NCBI GenBank assembly: GCA_021404565.1
Contig: JAAWWF010000029.1
Coordinates: 124,001 to 188,000 of the forward strand
Reading direction: 5' to 3'
DNA from: Roseivirga sp.
GTDB taxonomy: Bacteria > Bacteroidota > Bacteroidia > Cytophagales > Cyclobacteriaceae
Length of the DNA: 64,000 nt
Shown: one piece after another, positions 8,591 through 18,143 of the stretch
How positions within the stretch are numbered: position 1 is the stretch's first letter
Layout of the letters: every line of letters begins with the position of its first letter
The notes under the pieces: generated by a model
What the model was told of the DNA's origin: nothing
What the model saw: only the letters and a program-made list of their open reading frames with translations
The model's database searches: none
Position numbers and translations under genes: made by a program

Positions 8591-11017
8591 ATGCTCAAGA
8601 ACTTTTTCAAAACCGCCTTTCGTAATCTGGTCAGAAATAAGACCTATACTTTCATCAATATTTTTGGTTTAGCACTGGGTATAAGTTCAGCACTGGTGCT
8701 GTTTAAGTTCATCAATTACCACAAAAGTTTTGATACCCATCATAGCAATTACGAGAAGCTCTATCGCTTCGTTAGGCACGAGATTTCAGCGAACAGTGTA
8801 GACCGTGATATGGGGGTAGCAGTGCCTTTTGCTGCCGCTTTTGCCAATGACTATCCTGATGTGGGCAAAGTGGCCATTGTGCAATATGCCAAAGAAGGGC
8901 AATTTACGGTAACCAATGAATTGGGTAACCAGACAAAGTATACCGAAGATGGAGGAGTAGGCTTTGTAGAAAGTTCCTTTCTCGAGCTTTTTGATGTGGC
9001 ATTAATAGCGGGGAATAAAGAAACCGCGCTGGAAAATCCCGGTCATGTTATACTCTCAACCAGCCTGGTGGAGAAGTATTTTGGATACACGGGTACCAAT
9101 GTGGCTACGGCCCTGGGTAAAAAGCTGAGATATGATAACAAGATTGACCTGATCGTATCCGGGGTGATGGAGGATAATCCGAAGAACACGGATATGCCAT
9201 TAAGTGCCCTGGTAACCTTTGCTTCTGCCGATACCATTTTTCCACTTTTTGACAAGAACAACTGGGGCAGCGTGAGCTCAAGCACGAATGTGTATCTGCT
9301 CAAAAACGAAGCTGTGAGTGAAGAAGATATTGAAGCACGACTAGTTGATCTGGTAGCTAAATACCTGCCGGATGAGACGGAAACAGAAGAGATTTACCTC
9401 CAACCGCTTAGTGACATACATTTTAATCAGGCCTATGATACCCAGGGAGGTAATACCATCAGCAGCCAGCTGATGTGGGGTTGTGCCATTACGGGTATCA
9501 TTCTTATACTTACAGCCTGCATCAATTTTATCAACCTGGCTACCGCCCAGGCGGTAAAAAGGGCAAAGGAGGTGGGGGTTCGCAAAGTGATGGGGGGCAG
9601 TAAAGTGCAGCTTACCGCCCAGTTTATGAGCGAAACCTTTTTGATCACGATCATTTCGGTGATTCTCTCGCTCGGAATAGCCGAGCTGGTGCTGAACAGG
9701 CTGGACTGGCTACTGGACTATGAATTGACACTGGATCTGCTGAGTGACCCGATTATGCTGCTTTACCTGGGTATTATCATTGTCACCGTAACCCTGATGG
9801 CAGGCCTTTATCCCTCATTTGTACTTTCCTCATTAAATCCGGTAGCTGCCATGAAACGCAGCAAGATGGCCGGTGTTTCGGGTAAATTCAATTTGCGCAG
9901 AGGGCTGGTCATTGGTCAATTCTTTATTTCTCAATCGCTTATTATCTGCACGCTGGTAGTCATCTCACAGATGAAGCATTTTTACCAGGCAGATATGGGC
10001 TTTACCCGCGAATCTATTGTCAGCTTTAACATGCCGGAGCCCGGTACACGCAGTGGACAGCTTTTGCGTAACAGGCTGATGGCTCTTCCTAATATCGAGG
10101 CCCTCAGCTTCCATGTGGGGTCTCCCTTATCTGAAAACAACCTGGGGTCAAATTTTAACTATGATCCGCTGGCCAATGACACTGATTTTGATGCCCAGTT
10201 TAAAATCATCGATGACCATTATCTCGATTTGTTTGACCTGAAACTGCTTGCCGGACAAAACCTTTCTGCTTCAGATACCATCCTTAAAAAGGCCCTGATT
10301 ACTGAAAAGGTGGTGCGGATGCTGGGTTTTGAAAGCCCGGAAGAGGCTATCGGGGTGAAAGTAAGAACAGGCTTTAATGGAGAAAAGACCATAGTGGGGG
10401 TAGTGAATGACTTTCATGCCTATTCGCTGAAATCGGAGATAGCTCCTTTGTTTCTCATTGGCTATCCGGGGTTCAATTATGAGGGTGCGATTCGCTTTGT
10501 TGGCGATGAAGACAGCTATAAAAGCACCATAGCCGCAGTAGAACGTGAGTGGTATGAGGTTTTTCCCGACTATAACTTCGAACCTTATCTTTTTGAAGAC
10601 AGGATTGCTGAAAAATATGAGCAGGAAGCTGATACGCTCATTCTGTTCCAGGTATTTTCGGGCATAGCCATTTTTATCGGTTGTCTGGGGCTGTATGGGC
10701 TGGTGGCCTTTATGGCAAATCAAAAAAATAAAGAAATAGGGGTGAGAAAGGTGCTGGGCGCATCGGTCATGCAGATTGTGAGCATTTTTTCCAAAGAATT
10801 ATTGCTGCTAATCGCCATTTCATTTCTCTTCGCAGCCCCGCTGGGTTACTATTTTATGAACCAATGGTTGCAGGGTTTTGAGTACAATATTTCTATAGAA
10901 GCCTGGATGTTCCTGGTAGCAATAGCTTTTACATTTTTCATAGGAGGACTGACCACCGGTTTTCGCTCGTTACGGGCAGCCATGGCCAACCCAGTGGACT
11001 CACTCAGAAGTGAATGA
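8591..11017 (+). CDS. permease 4: duplicated FtsX/MacB-type ABC permease
   Basis: An 808-aa partner of gene 3. It starts MLKNFFKTAFRNLVRNKT and has HKSFDTHHSNYEKLYRFV after TM1. Docking loops are AKEVGVRKVMGG near 324 (Met for Leu) and NKEIGVRKVLGA near 712. The second periplasmic domain has LLAGQNLSASDT, then TEKVVRMLGFESPEEAIG and IVGVVNDFHAYSL. TM6 has the standard FIGCLGLYGLVAFMANQ. It ends ANPVDSLRSE, identical to gene 3. Gene 5 follows after 15 bp. No cysteine lipobox or cleavable signal is seen: TM1 is a membrane anchor. Confidence 0.93.
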   Translation: MLKNFFKTAFRNLVRNKTYTFINIFGLALGISSALVLFKFINYHKSFDTHHSNYEKLYRFVRHEISANSVDRDMGVAVPFAAAFANDYPDVGKVAIVQYAKEGQFTVTNELGNQTKYTEDGGVGFVESSFLELFDVALIAGNKETALENPGHVILSTSLVEKYFGYTGTNVATALGKKLRYDNKIDLIVSGVMEDNPKNTDMPLSALVTFASADTIFPLFDKNNWGSVSSSTNVYLLKNEAVSEEDIEARLVDLVAKYLPDETETEEIYLQPLSDIHFNQAYDTQGGNTISSQLMWGCAITGIILILTACINFINLATAQAVKRAKEVGVRKVMGGSKVQLTAQFMSETFLITIISVILSLGIAELVLNRLDWLLDYELTLDLLSDPIMLLYLGIIIVTVTLMAGLYPSFVLSSLNPVAAMKRSKMAGVSGKFNLRRGLVIGQFFISQSLIICTLVVISQMKHFYQADMGFTRESIVSFNMPEPGTRSGQLLRNRLMALPNIEALSFHVGSPLSENNLGSNFNYDPLANDTDFDAQFKIIDDHYLDLFDLKLLAGQNLSASDTILKKALITEKVVRMLGFESPEEAIGVKVRTGFNGEKTIVGVVNDFHAYSLKSEIAPLFLIGYPGFNYEGAIRFVGDEDSYKSTIAAVEREWYEVFPDYNFEPYLFEDRIAEKYEQEADTLILFQVFSGIAIFIGCLGLYGLVAFMANQKNKEIGVRKVLGASVMQIVSIFSKELLLLIAISFLFAAPLGYYFMNQWLQGFEYNISIEAWMFLVAIAFTFFIGGLTTGFRSLRAAMANPVDSLRSE

Positions 11018-11032
11018 ATTTAAATTGATAGG

Positions 11033-13357
11033 ATGAAGATACTGTTCAGGCAATTTTTTAAAAACAAGCTTTTCGCATTCATCAATGTGATCGGCTTGTC
11101 TGTTGGGATGGCGGTTTTCCTGACCATAGCCTTTTTCATAAAGGGTGAGTACAGCTATGATCAATTTCACGAAAATGTAGATCGGATTGCTAAAATGGGC
11201 ATGACAGGGCGGATTGAACAGCCTTTGGTCTTTGGACCCATAGGAGAGCAATTGGCCGGGGCTTTTGATGAGGTAGAGAAGAGTACCCGATATATGGTCA
11301 ACCCTAAGGTACTGATTGAAGCTGGTGAAAGGCGGTTTTACCAGGAGGGGATTGCCAGTGCAGACCCTGATTTTCTGGATATTTTCACCTTCAGCAAAGC
11401 GGATTATACATTGGTGAATCCGCTTAGAGAGCCTAACAGTTTTGTGATTACTCAATCGTTAAAAGAGAAGTGTTTTGGTCAGGAAAATGCAATTGGAGAA
11501 TCAATTAAGATATCAGGAGAAACATACCTCATTACTGAGGTAATCCCGGATGTACCTTCTAATTCCACCTTGAAGTTTTCAGGCCTGAGATCTTTCAAGC
11601 CAGATGAGCTTATGTGGTTTATGCCCACTGAAGGATATTTTCTTTTGAATGAACATACCGCTAAAGCCGGGTTTGCCGATAAGCTTGAGAGCATGGACCT
11701 GGACAGGTTTGGAATTCCTAAACCCAGGAGTGGGAGCTATAAGGTGGTAATGAGTGCTTTTTCAGAAGTACACCTGCTGGAGTCCAGCGCTACGTCTAAG
11801 GCCAGTATCTACTACGTGAGAATTTTTATGGCTATTGGCATTGTGGTGCTTTTGATTGCGTGCGTCAATTACATCAATATGGCTGTGGCCAAATCATATG
11901 GAAGGTCGAAAGAGGCTGGTATCAGGAAAGTGCTGGGAGCGGGGAAATCTCACCTTATTTCACGTTTTCTTCAAGAAACACTGCTATTCTCCCTTATCTC
12001 CGGAATCATCTCCATTGCCCTGGTAGAGCGGTTGAGTATCTATTTCAGGTCTTTAACCCAGCTTGATTTATTACCAAATGATAGCTGGCCTTTTGTATTG
12101 ATAACGCTGGTGGTAGTTATCACCCTGATCGGTCTGATAAGCGGCCTTTATCCCGCCCTGAAGCTCAGTCGGATCTCAATGATTAAAGGAGGAAAATCCT
12201 TTCAGGATCAAAAGAAAGGGACCAGGCGCAGAAATCTCCTGTTGGGATTCCAATTCGCAGTTTCCCTTTCTCTGATACTGGTCACCCTGGCGGTCGCATA
12301 CCAGTTGACTTACCTCCGTACATCGGACCTTGGCTTTGATAAAAACGCCAAATTGATCATAAGGGGTAAAGAGGGTATCTCAGAAAAATCTATAGCGCTG
12401 AAGGCCGAGCTTCTTAAGGTAGCAGGAGTAGAATCAGTAAGCTATGCAAAGTGGGTACCCGGCAGCTATTCTCTCACCATGCTACAAGGCAAGAACATTG
12501 AGGCATACGCGGGTGACCCGGATGAGCAATTACGTTTGTATCACTCTCTTTCAGATGTGAACCTGAAGGAGGCCCTGAGCCTCAATATGGTGGAAGGAAA
12601 CTGGTTTGGTGAAGCCTCATCCGTATCGGCTAAGGAAGTGATCATCAATGAAACCACCAGGGCATTGATTGACAAAGAGAATGTACTGGGAGCACAGATT
12701 GTTTATAACCAGGATACGCTGAAGGTAATCGGGGTAGTGGCTAACTTAAAAACAGAGTCATTCAGATCAGCTGTAGAGCCGGCAATTTTTATGGCAGATG
12801 CCGGGATGAGCTTGAGCGCGACCGATTATGCAGTGGTAAGTCTTTCTGATGGAAATCTTGAAAAGCAAATGACTGACATAGAGGCGGCCTGGTCAGAATT
12901 AATTCCTGAATTTCCCCTTGACTATAGCTTTTTGGAAGATAAGATGGCGGAACGGCATCAAAAAGAGACTGAGCTCAATCAGGTATTTGTTGGCTTCTCC
13001 ATCGTTTCTGTTATTCTCTGTTTGCTGGGCTTACTAGGCCTTTCTTCCTATATGCAGGAGACCAGGCAAAAAGAGTTCTCCATCCACAAGGTGCTGGGTG
13101 CAAAAATATCGCGACTCATAGGCATGGTCATTTACGATTACCTGAAGGTGATTTTGATCAGCCTTACCATTGCTGTTCCCGTGGCATATTATGCCTCACA
13201 GGCCTGGTTACAATCATTTGTTTACCGATTTGAATTCAACCTGCTAGGCTTTTCATGGCCCTTGCTAGTCATCATTGGCCTGTGTTTGGGTGCCTCTCTT
13301 ATATACATCTTAAAACTGGCCAGGGTCAACCCGGCCGAGACCCTTAGAAGCGAATAA
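11033..13357 (+). CDS. permease 5: divergent, shortest FtsX/MacB-type permease of the array
   Basis: At 774 aa this is the shortest and most divergent member. The N-terminus is trimmed to MKILFRQFFKNKLFAFIN, and the post-TM1 motif is EYSYDQFHENVDRIAKM, without the usual IYR. The first periplasmic domain is short, with EVHLLESSATSKASIYYVR just before TM2. The first docking loop is normal (SKEAGIRKVLGA, near 291), but the second reads KEFSIHKVLGAK (near 677), with His where nearly all other members have Arg. The late signature is VIGVVANLKTESF, lacking the DFH. TM6 has LCLLGLLGLSSYM. It is still an intact frame ending VNPAETLRSE, so it is not a pseudogene by sequence. It may pair differently with the ATPase. 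Confidence 0.9.
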   Translation: MKILFRQFFKNKLFAFINVIGLSVGMAVFLTIAFFIKGEYSYDQFHENVDRIAKMGMTGRIEQPLVFGPIGEQLAGAFDEVEKSTRYMVNPKVLIEAGERRFYQEGIASADPDFLDIFTFSKADYTLVNPLREPNSFVITQSLKEKCFGQENAIGESIKISGETYLITEVIPDVPSNSTLKFSGLRSFKPDELMWFMPTEGYFLLNEHTAKAGFADKLESMDLDRFGIPKPRSGSYKVVMSAFSEVHLLESSATSKASIYYVRIFMAIGIVVLLIACVNYINMAVAKSYGRSKEAGIRKVLGAGKSHLISRFLQETLLFSLISGIISIALVERLSIYFRSLTQLDLLPNDSWPFVLITLVVVITLIGLISGLYPALKLSRISMIKGGKSFQDQKKGTRRRNLLLGFQFAVSLSLILVTLAVAYQLTYLRTSDLGFDKNAKLIIRGKEGISEKSIALKAELLKVAGVESVSYAKWVPGSYSLTMLQGKNIEAYAGDPDEQLRLYHSLSDVNLKEALSLNMVEGNWFGEASSVSAKEVIINETTRALIDKENVLGAQIVYNQDTLKVIGVVANLKTESFRSAVEPAIFMADAGMSLSATDYAVVSLSDGNLEKQMTDIEAAWSELIPEFPLDYSFLEDKMAERHQKETELNQVFVGFSIVSVILCLLGLLGLSSYMQETRQKEFSIHKVLGAKISRLIGMVIYDYLKVILISLTIAVPVAYYASQAWLQSFVYRFEFNLLGFSWPLLVIIGLCLGASLIYILKLARVNPAETLRSE

Positions 13358-13367
13358 ACAAACAGTT

Positions 13368-15755
13368 ATGCTCAAAAATCATATTAAATCCATACTAAGA
13401 AACCTCGGACGCAACAAGGGTTATGCTACGATCAATATCACCGGTCTGGCCATTGGTTTTGCTTCTGCAGCACTGATCGCCATCTATGTCTTTCAGGAGT
13501 TTACTTATGATAAGTATTACAAAGATCATGAGCGCATTTACCGGCTGAGTGCACGCAGTTTTGCCTTGTCATCTACTGCCCATTTAAACCTTTTGAAGTC
13601 TAATGTTGCCGGGGTAGAGGCTACGGTGAACATAATGCCAAACAATTCAGGTACACTCAAATTTGAAAGGGCCAGTTTTATTGATGACGGAGTTTATTAT
13701 GGCTCAGAAGATTATCTGAGAGTATTCGATCAGCAGTTCATTTATGGAAACCCGGAAACAGCTTTTGATGCCCCGAATGCCATACTCCTGAATGCTACTG
13801 TAGCCCAAAAGGTATTTGGCAATCAAAATCCGGTAGGGCAGTCAATTCAGCTCTCCACCCAGATTTCGACCGATAGCTATCAGGTAACCGGGGTAGTCAG
13901 GGACCTTCCGAACAACGTGCATTTAAAGTGGAATGTGCTTGCCAGGGTTCCAAAGGAATTTGCAGACTGGACCAGGGACAATTTTTCATTCACTACTGGC
14001 TATAGCTATTTCAAATTGCAGGCGGCCCTTGAGGTTAGTGATATTCAGGAACGAAGCGATCAGGTCTTTGCAAGGCATCAGTATGAATCGAGTAGCAATG
14101 AAACTCCTTTTGACGAATTCCTTGAAAAACGAAGAAACAACCTGCCCTGGGTACTGAACCTGGCAGATGTTCATCTTGGCTCTGATACCCAGTTTGAGGC
14201 AGAACCACCGGGAAAGGCCAGCTACCTGTACATCTTTATGGGGATTGCCATATTTATCATTCTGCTGGCAGCCATTAATTACGTCAACCTGGCTACTGCT
14301 CAGGCCTCCAAACGAGCTAAAGAAGTTGGAATCAGGAAAGTGCTTGGCTCGGTGAGAGGGAACCTCATTTCGCGGTTTCTGACCGAATCTACCTTGTTGA
14401 CACTTTCTTCCGTAATCCTGGGATTGGGGCTTGCCGAGGCAGCATTGCAGATCCTTAGAAATGTAGGTTTCAGCAATTTCAATATCAATGTGTATGATTT
14501 TCCACAGTTGGTGATGCTCATATTGGGAGTGGCGCTGGTTACAGGTTTACTCGCTGGAATTTACCCCGCCTTCTATCTCACTTCCTTCCGACCTTCTTCT
14601 GTGCTTAAGGGTGATTTTAAAGGGGCTGGACAAAGTAAATGGTTCAGAAATACATTGGTGCTCTTTCAATACGTGGTATCACTCACGCTGACGGTATTTT
14701 CAGTTTTCATTTATCAGCAATTGAACTACAGCCTGGAGAAAGACCTGGGTTTTGATAAGGAGAACGTATTGGTTATTGACAATTCCAAGAATCAACTGGG
14801 GGAGGAAGATGAGCAGGTGGAGCCTTTGCGAAATGCGTTGCTTAATATTCCGGCCGTGGTGAATGCCTCATTTGGCTATCACAGTATGGTGGATCAACTA
14901 CCGCTGTCCAGCATTTCTCAGAAAAATGAAGAGCAGACTGGTTTCCGCATTCAGTATAAGTATACCGATGATCAGTTTGTCTCTACTATGGGCTTCCGCT
15001 TGCTGGACGGGAGAGACTTTGATAAGAACCTTGACGGAGAGCGTACAGCCATAATCATTAATGAAACTTTTGCGAAACAGCTGGGAACGGATGCTTTGGG
15101 TGCTCGATTTAACGCAGGAGTAAACGGCAAGGATGTAGAAGTAGTAGGGGTGGTAGAAGACTATCACTATGAAGACATGAGCAGCGCCATAGGGCCTACT
15201 GCATTCTTTTACAGGCCTTATCCATCCCAGATCAACGTAAGAATCTCAGGCCAGAATGTGGCCGAGACTTTGAAAACGTTGGAAGCTACCTATGCCAGGT
15301 TTTCCAACGAACCCCTGGACTATTACTTTTTCGATCAGCAGTTTGATCAGCTTTTTAACCGGGAGAAAACCCTGGGCCAAATCGTGACTATTTTCACCGG
15401 CCTGGCAGTATTCGTAGCCATGTTGGGTTTGATCGGCCTCATAAGCTATAAGCTCGACCAGCGGATCAAAGAGATTGGTATTCGCAAAGTGCTGGGCGCT
15501 TCAGTCAGCCAGATTGTGGCCCTGTTTTCCAAAGAACTTACCTGGCTGATATCAGTGGCCTTTTTGGTCACCATACCACTCAGCTTTTACATAACCTCAG
15601 AGTGGCTCAGTTCATTCGCTTATCATATTGACATTCAATGGCTGCCCTTTGTGGTTGTCGGTATTGCAGGTGTTTCCATTACCCTGATGATTGTGGTTCT
15701 CAGAACCATTAAGACAGCATTACTCAATCCTACAGTCGCCCTTAGAAGTGAATAG
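13368..15755 (+). CDS. permease 6: duplicated FtsX/MacB-type ABC permease
   Basis: A 795-aa permease with EFTYDKYYKDHERIYRLS after TM1, two Tyr replacing the FH pair common in the family. Docking loops are AKEVGIRKVLGS near 316 and IKEIGIRKVLGA near 699, preceded by KLDQR rather than MANQK. The second periplasmic domain carries LLDGRDFDKNLDGERTA, IINETFAKQLG and VVGVVEDYHYEDM. It ends LNPTVALRSE. Ten bases separate it from gene 5. The gap bases AAACAAACAGTT resemble the upstream-site core, but there is no second site or -24/-12 element at the right distance. It is separated from gene 7 by 3 bp. Confidence 0.92.
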   Translation: MLKNHIKSILRNLGRNKGYATINITGLAIGFASAALIAIYVFQEFTYDKYYKDHERIYRLSARSFALSSTAHLNLLKSNVAGVEATVNIMPNNSGTLKFERASFIDDGVYYGSEDYLRVFDQQFIYGNPETAFDAPNAILLNATVAQKVFGNQNPVGQSIQLSTQISTDSYQVTGVVRDLPNNVHLKWNVLARVPKEFADWTRDNFSFTTGYSYFKLQAALEVSDIQERSDQVFARHQYESSSNETPFDEFLEKRRNNLPWVLNLADVHLGSDTQFEAEPPGKASYLYIFMGIAIFIILLAAINYVNLATAQASKRAKEVGIRKVLGSVRGNLISRFLTESTLLTLSSVILGLGLAEAALQILRNVGFSNFNINVYDFPQLVMLILGVALVTGLLAGIYPAFYLTSFRPSSVLKGDFKGAGQSKWFRNTLVLFQYVVSLTLTVFSVFIYQQLNYSLEKDLGFDKENVLVIDNSKNQLGEEDEQVEPLRNALLNIPAVVNASFGYHSMVDQLPLSSISQKNEEQTGFRIQYKYTDDQFVSTMGFRLLDGRDFDKNLDGERTAIIINETFAKQLGTDALGARFNAGVNGKDVEVVGVVEDYHYEDMSSAIGPTAFFYRPYPSQINVRISGQNVAETLKTLEATYARFSNEPLDYYFFDQQFDQLFNREKTLGQIVTIFTGLAVFVAMLGLIGLISYKLDQRIKEIGIRKVLGASVSQIVALFSKELTWLISVAFLVTIPLSFYITSEWLSSFAYHIDIQWLPFVVVGIAGVSITLMIVVLRTIKTALLNPTVALRSE

Positions 15756-15758
15756 ATC

Positions 15759-18104
15759 ATGTTAAAGAATTACATCAAAGTATTGTTTCGGGGAGCTAAA
15801 AAGCAATGGGGCTACCTCTTTATCAATGTGGCAGGCCTGGCCACCGGCATTGCCTGCTTTATCCTGATAGCTCTGTTTGTAAGGGATGAACTGACCTTTG
15901 ACGGCTTTCATGAAAAGGGAGATAGGATTCATCGTGTACTGGCCGAGGTAGAAAACCCGCAAATTACCGTACAACCTCCCAATGGCCTGGCCCAGGTGCT
16001 GCTGGACGAATTCCCGGCTGTGGAAAATGTAGTCCGTTTGGGATATGAGAAAAAGGCCATCAGCTACAAAGAGCAGCTGATTTACGAAGACAACTTCTTT
16101 TATGCCGATAATTCGCTCTTTGAGGTTTTTGACTACAATCTAGCCCTGGGCAACCCTGCCAATGCCCTGGAGTCTGCCTATGACCTGGTGCTGTCTGAGG
16201 ATATGGCGGCAAAATACTTTCCAGATCAGAACCCTGTGGGAGAAATCTTAAGATTCGCGGGAGATTCAGTCGATTATAAAATCACGGGAGTGCTGGAGGA
16301 GTTTCCTGCCAACTCCCGCTTTAAGTTTAAATTTATAGCATCTTTCAAAACACCTTCAGAACCCAATTTTGATGTTAATTCATGGCGATCCAGCGATGCT
16401 GTACACTATGTGCTTTTCAAGGAGGGATTTGATGATTACGAAGGCTTTCTTGCCCAGGTCAAGGCGGAGTATGAAGAAAGAGACCTGACCTATAAGGGCG
16501 TCATTGAGCCTTTTGAAGGGCTGTATCTGGATGCTGATTATTCCTTTACCATGGAAGGCATATCCGGAGACAGGAAAACGGTTATTACTTTTTCGGTAAT
16601 AGGCATTCTGATTCTGCTGCTTGCCTGTATCAATTATGTAAATCTTACTACGGCTAAAATGACGGTGCGTTCTTCGGAGATTGGTCTTCGGAAAGTTCTG
16701 GGAGCCGACAGAAGACAAATCAGGCATCAGTTTTTTGGTGAGACCATGATTTATGTATTAATGGCCGTTTTAATTGCTGCCGGGCTCGTAGAATACTTTC
16801 TGCCCAGGGTCAACGCGCTTACCAACAAAGGTATGACGTTGGACTATTGGAGCAATCCCTGGATTCTGATGTTTTTCATAGGCTTGATTCCGGTTATAGG
16901 GATTTTGGCGGGGCTCTATCCCGCTTTGATTGTCTCTGTGTTACAGCCTGCTCAGTCTCTGAAGTCCTCAGCCCTCACTAATGGTAAATCATATTTTAGA
17001 AAGGTCCTGGTTACTATTCAGTTTGCCATCACACTCACGCTCATCATTACCTCTGTAGTGATGAAAAAGCAGTTTGATCACTTTATGGATTTCAAAGGAG
17101 GCCTGGATAAAGATCAGGTAGTACTCATGGGCAGTGGCCAGATCATCAAAGAGAAATACGACCTTTTAAAATCTGAATTCGGCAAAGTACCCGGTGTGGC
17201 TAGTATCATTGGTGGCCCCTTTGCCTCTACGGGTGGTTATTTTCCGCTGCAACCCGATGTGACAAAAGATGAAAACATCTTTATCAACGCTATGTGGGTT
17301 ACGCCCAACTATATAAGCACAATGGGGATAGAATTAGTGGCCGGCCGGGATTTTATCGAGGGCAGTGAACCGGATTTTCAAACAGCTTTAATCATCAATG
17401 AGGCCCTGGTAAAGGAGTTACAGCTGGAAAACCCCATAGGTACCAAGGTGAAAACCGTCAACGATCAGTTTCAGTTTACAGAGCGAACCATCATAGGCGT
17501 AGCGAAGGATTTTACCTTCAATGCCAAAAGAGGTAAGGAGCTGGTATTACTTCAGCCATCCCGTGGTTTCTACGAAATGTCAGTCAAGATTGGCGGAACA
17601 GATATAAGCAAAACACTGGATGGGTTGCGGGATGCCTGGGCTGGTATTAATCCAGACAAGCCTTTTGAACCCAGATTTTTGGATGAGCGGGTTGCTAACT
17701 TCTACAACAAGGAATCACGCCTTAGCCAGCTCTTTGGAATTTTCTCTGGCCTGGCAGTATTGATAGCCGCCCTGGGGCTTATTGGTCTGAGCACCTATAC
17801 GGCAGCGCGCAAGTCTAAAGAAATAGGGGTGAGAAAGGTATTGGGGGCAACCCTATACCAGGTGCTTCGGGTGTTGAGCCAGGGGTACATGGTCCTGGTG
17901 GCCATCGCCTTTCTGGTGGCGGCCCCGGTAAGCTACTTTTTTGTACGCAACTGGCTGGATGATTTTCCGAACAGAATCAATATCTCGGTGACCCATTTTG
18001 GCACGAGCATACTCATCACCATACTCGTAGTAATCGTGGCCATATCGCTGCAATCTATCAAGGCAGCACGGCAGAGTCCGGTAGATTTACTAAGGGATGA
18101 ATAA
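15759..18104 (+). CDS. permease 7: duplicated FtsX/MacB-type ABC permease
   Basis: A 781-aa permease, the same length as gene 8 and sharing family-specific stretches with it: GIACFILI(A/S)LFVRDEL after TM1, PANSRF(K/Q)F in the first periplasmic domain, and RTI.GV......FNAK in the second. Docking loops are SSEIGLRKVLGA near 302 (Ser-Ser replaces the usual basic-Lys pair) and SKEIGVRKVLGA near 685. TM6 reads AVLIAALGLIGLSTYTAARK. It ends QSPVDLLRDE, with Ser where others have Asn-Pro. The start is 3 bp after the gene 6 stop. A 39-bp gap without recognisable signals precedes gene 8. Confidence 0.92.
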   Translation: MLKNYIKVLFRGAKKQWGYLFINVAGLATGIACFILIALFVRDELTFDGFHEKGDRIHRVLAEVENPQITVQPPNGLAQVLLDEFPAVENVVRLGYEKKAISYKEQLIYEDNFFYADNSLFEVFDYNLALGNPANALESAYDLVLSEDMAAKYFPDQNPVGEILRFAGDSVDYKITGVLEEFPANSRFKFKFIASFKTPSEPNFDVNSWRSSDAVHYVLFKEGFDDYEGFLAQVKAEYEERDLTYKGVIEPFEGLYLDADYSFTMEGISGDRKTVITFSVIGILILLLACINYVNLTTAKMTVRSSEIGLRKVLGADRRQIRHQFFGETMIYVLMAVLIAAGLVEYFLPRVNALTNKGMTLDYWSNPWILMFFIGLIPVIGILAGLYPALIVSVLQPAQSLKSSALTNGKSYFRKVLVTIQFAITLTLIITSVVMKKQFDHFMDFKGGLDKDQVVLMGSGQIIKEKYDLLKSEFGKVPGVASIIGGPFASTGGYFPLQPDVTKDENIFINAMWVTPNYISTMGIELVAGRDFIEGSEPDFQTALIINEALVKELQLENPIGTKVKTVNDQFQFTERTIIGVAKDFTFNAKRGKELVLLQPSRGFYEMSVKIGGTDISKTLDGLRDAWAGINPDKPFEPRFLDERVANFYNKESRLSQLFGIFSGLAVLIAALGLIGLSTYTAARKSKEIGVRKVLGATLYQVLRVLSQGYMVLVAIAFLVAAPVSYFFVRNWLDDFPNRINISVTHFGTSILITILVVIVAISLQSIKAARQSPVDLLRDE

Positions 18105-18143
18105 GCAATAATACTGTCTTTAAACTCAAAACACTCAAATGTC

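Noticed and set aside
13356-13367. AAACAAACAGTT between permeases 5 and 6, resembling the upstream-site core
   Set aside because: It is a single short match, with no second site 23 bp away and no -24/-12 element 93 bp downstream; the A-rich sequence makes chance likely.
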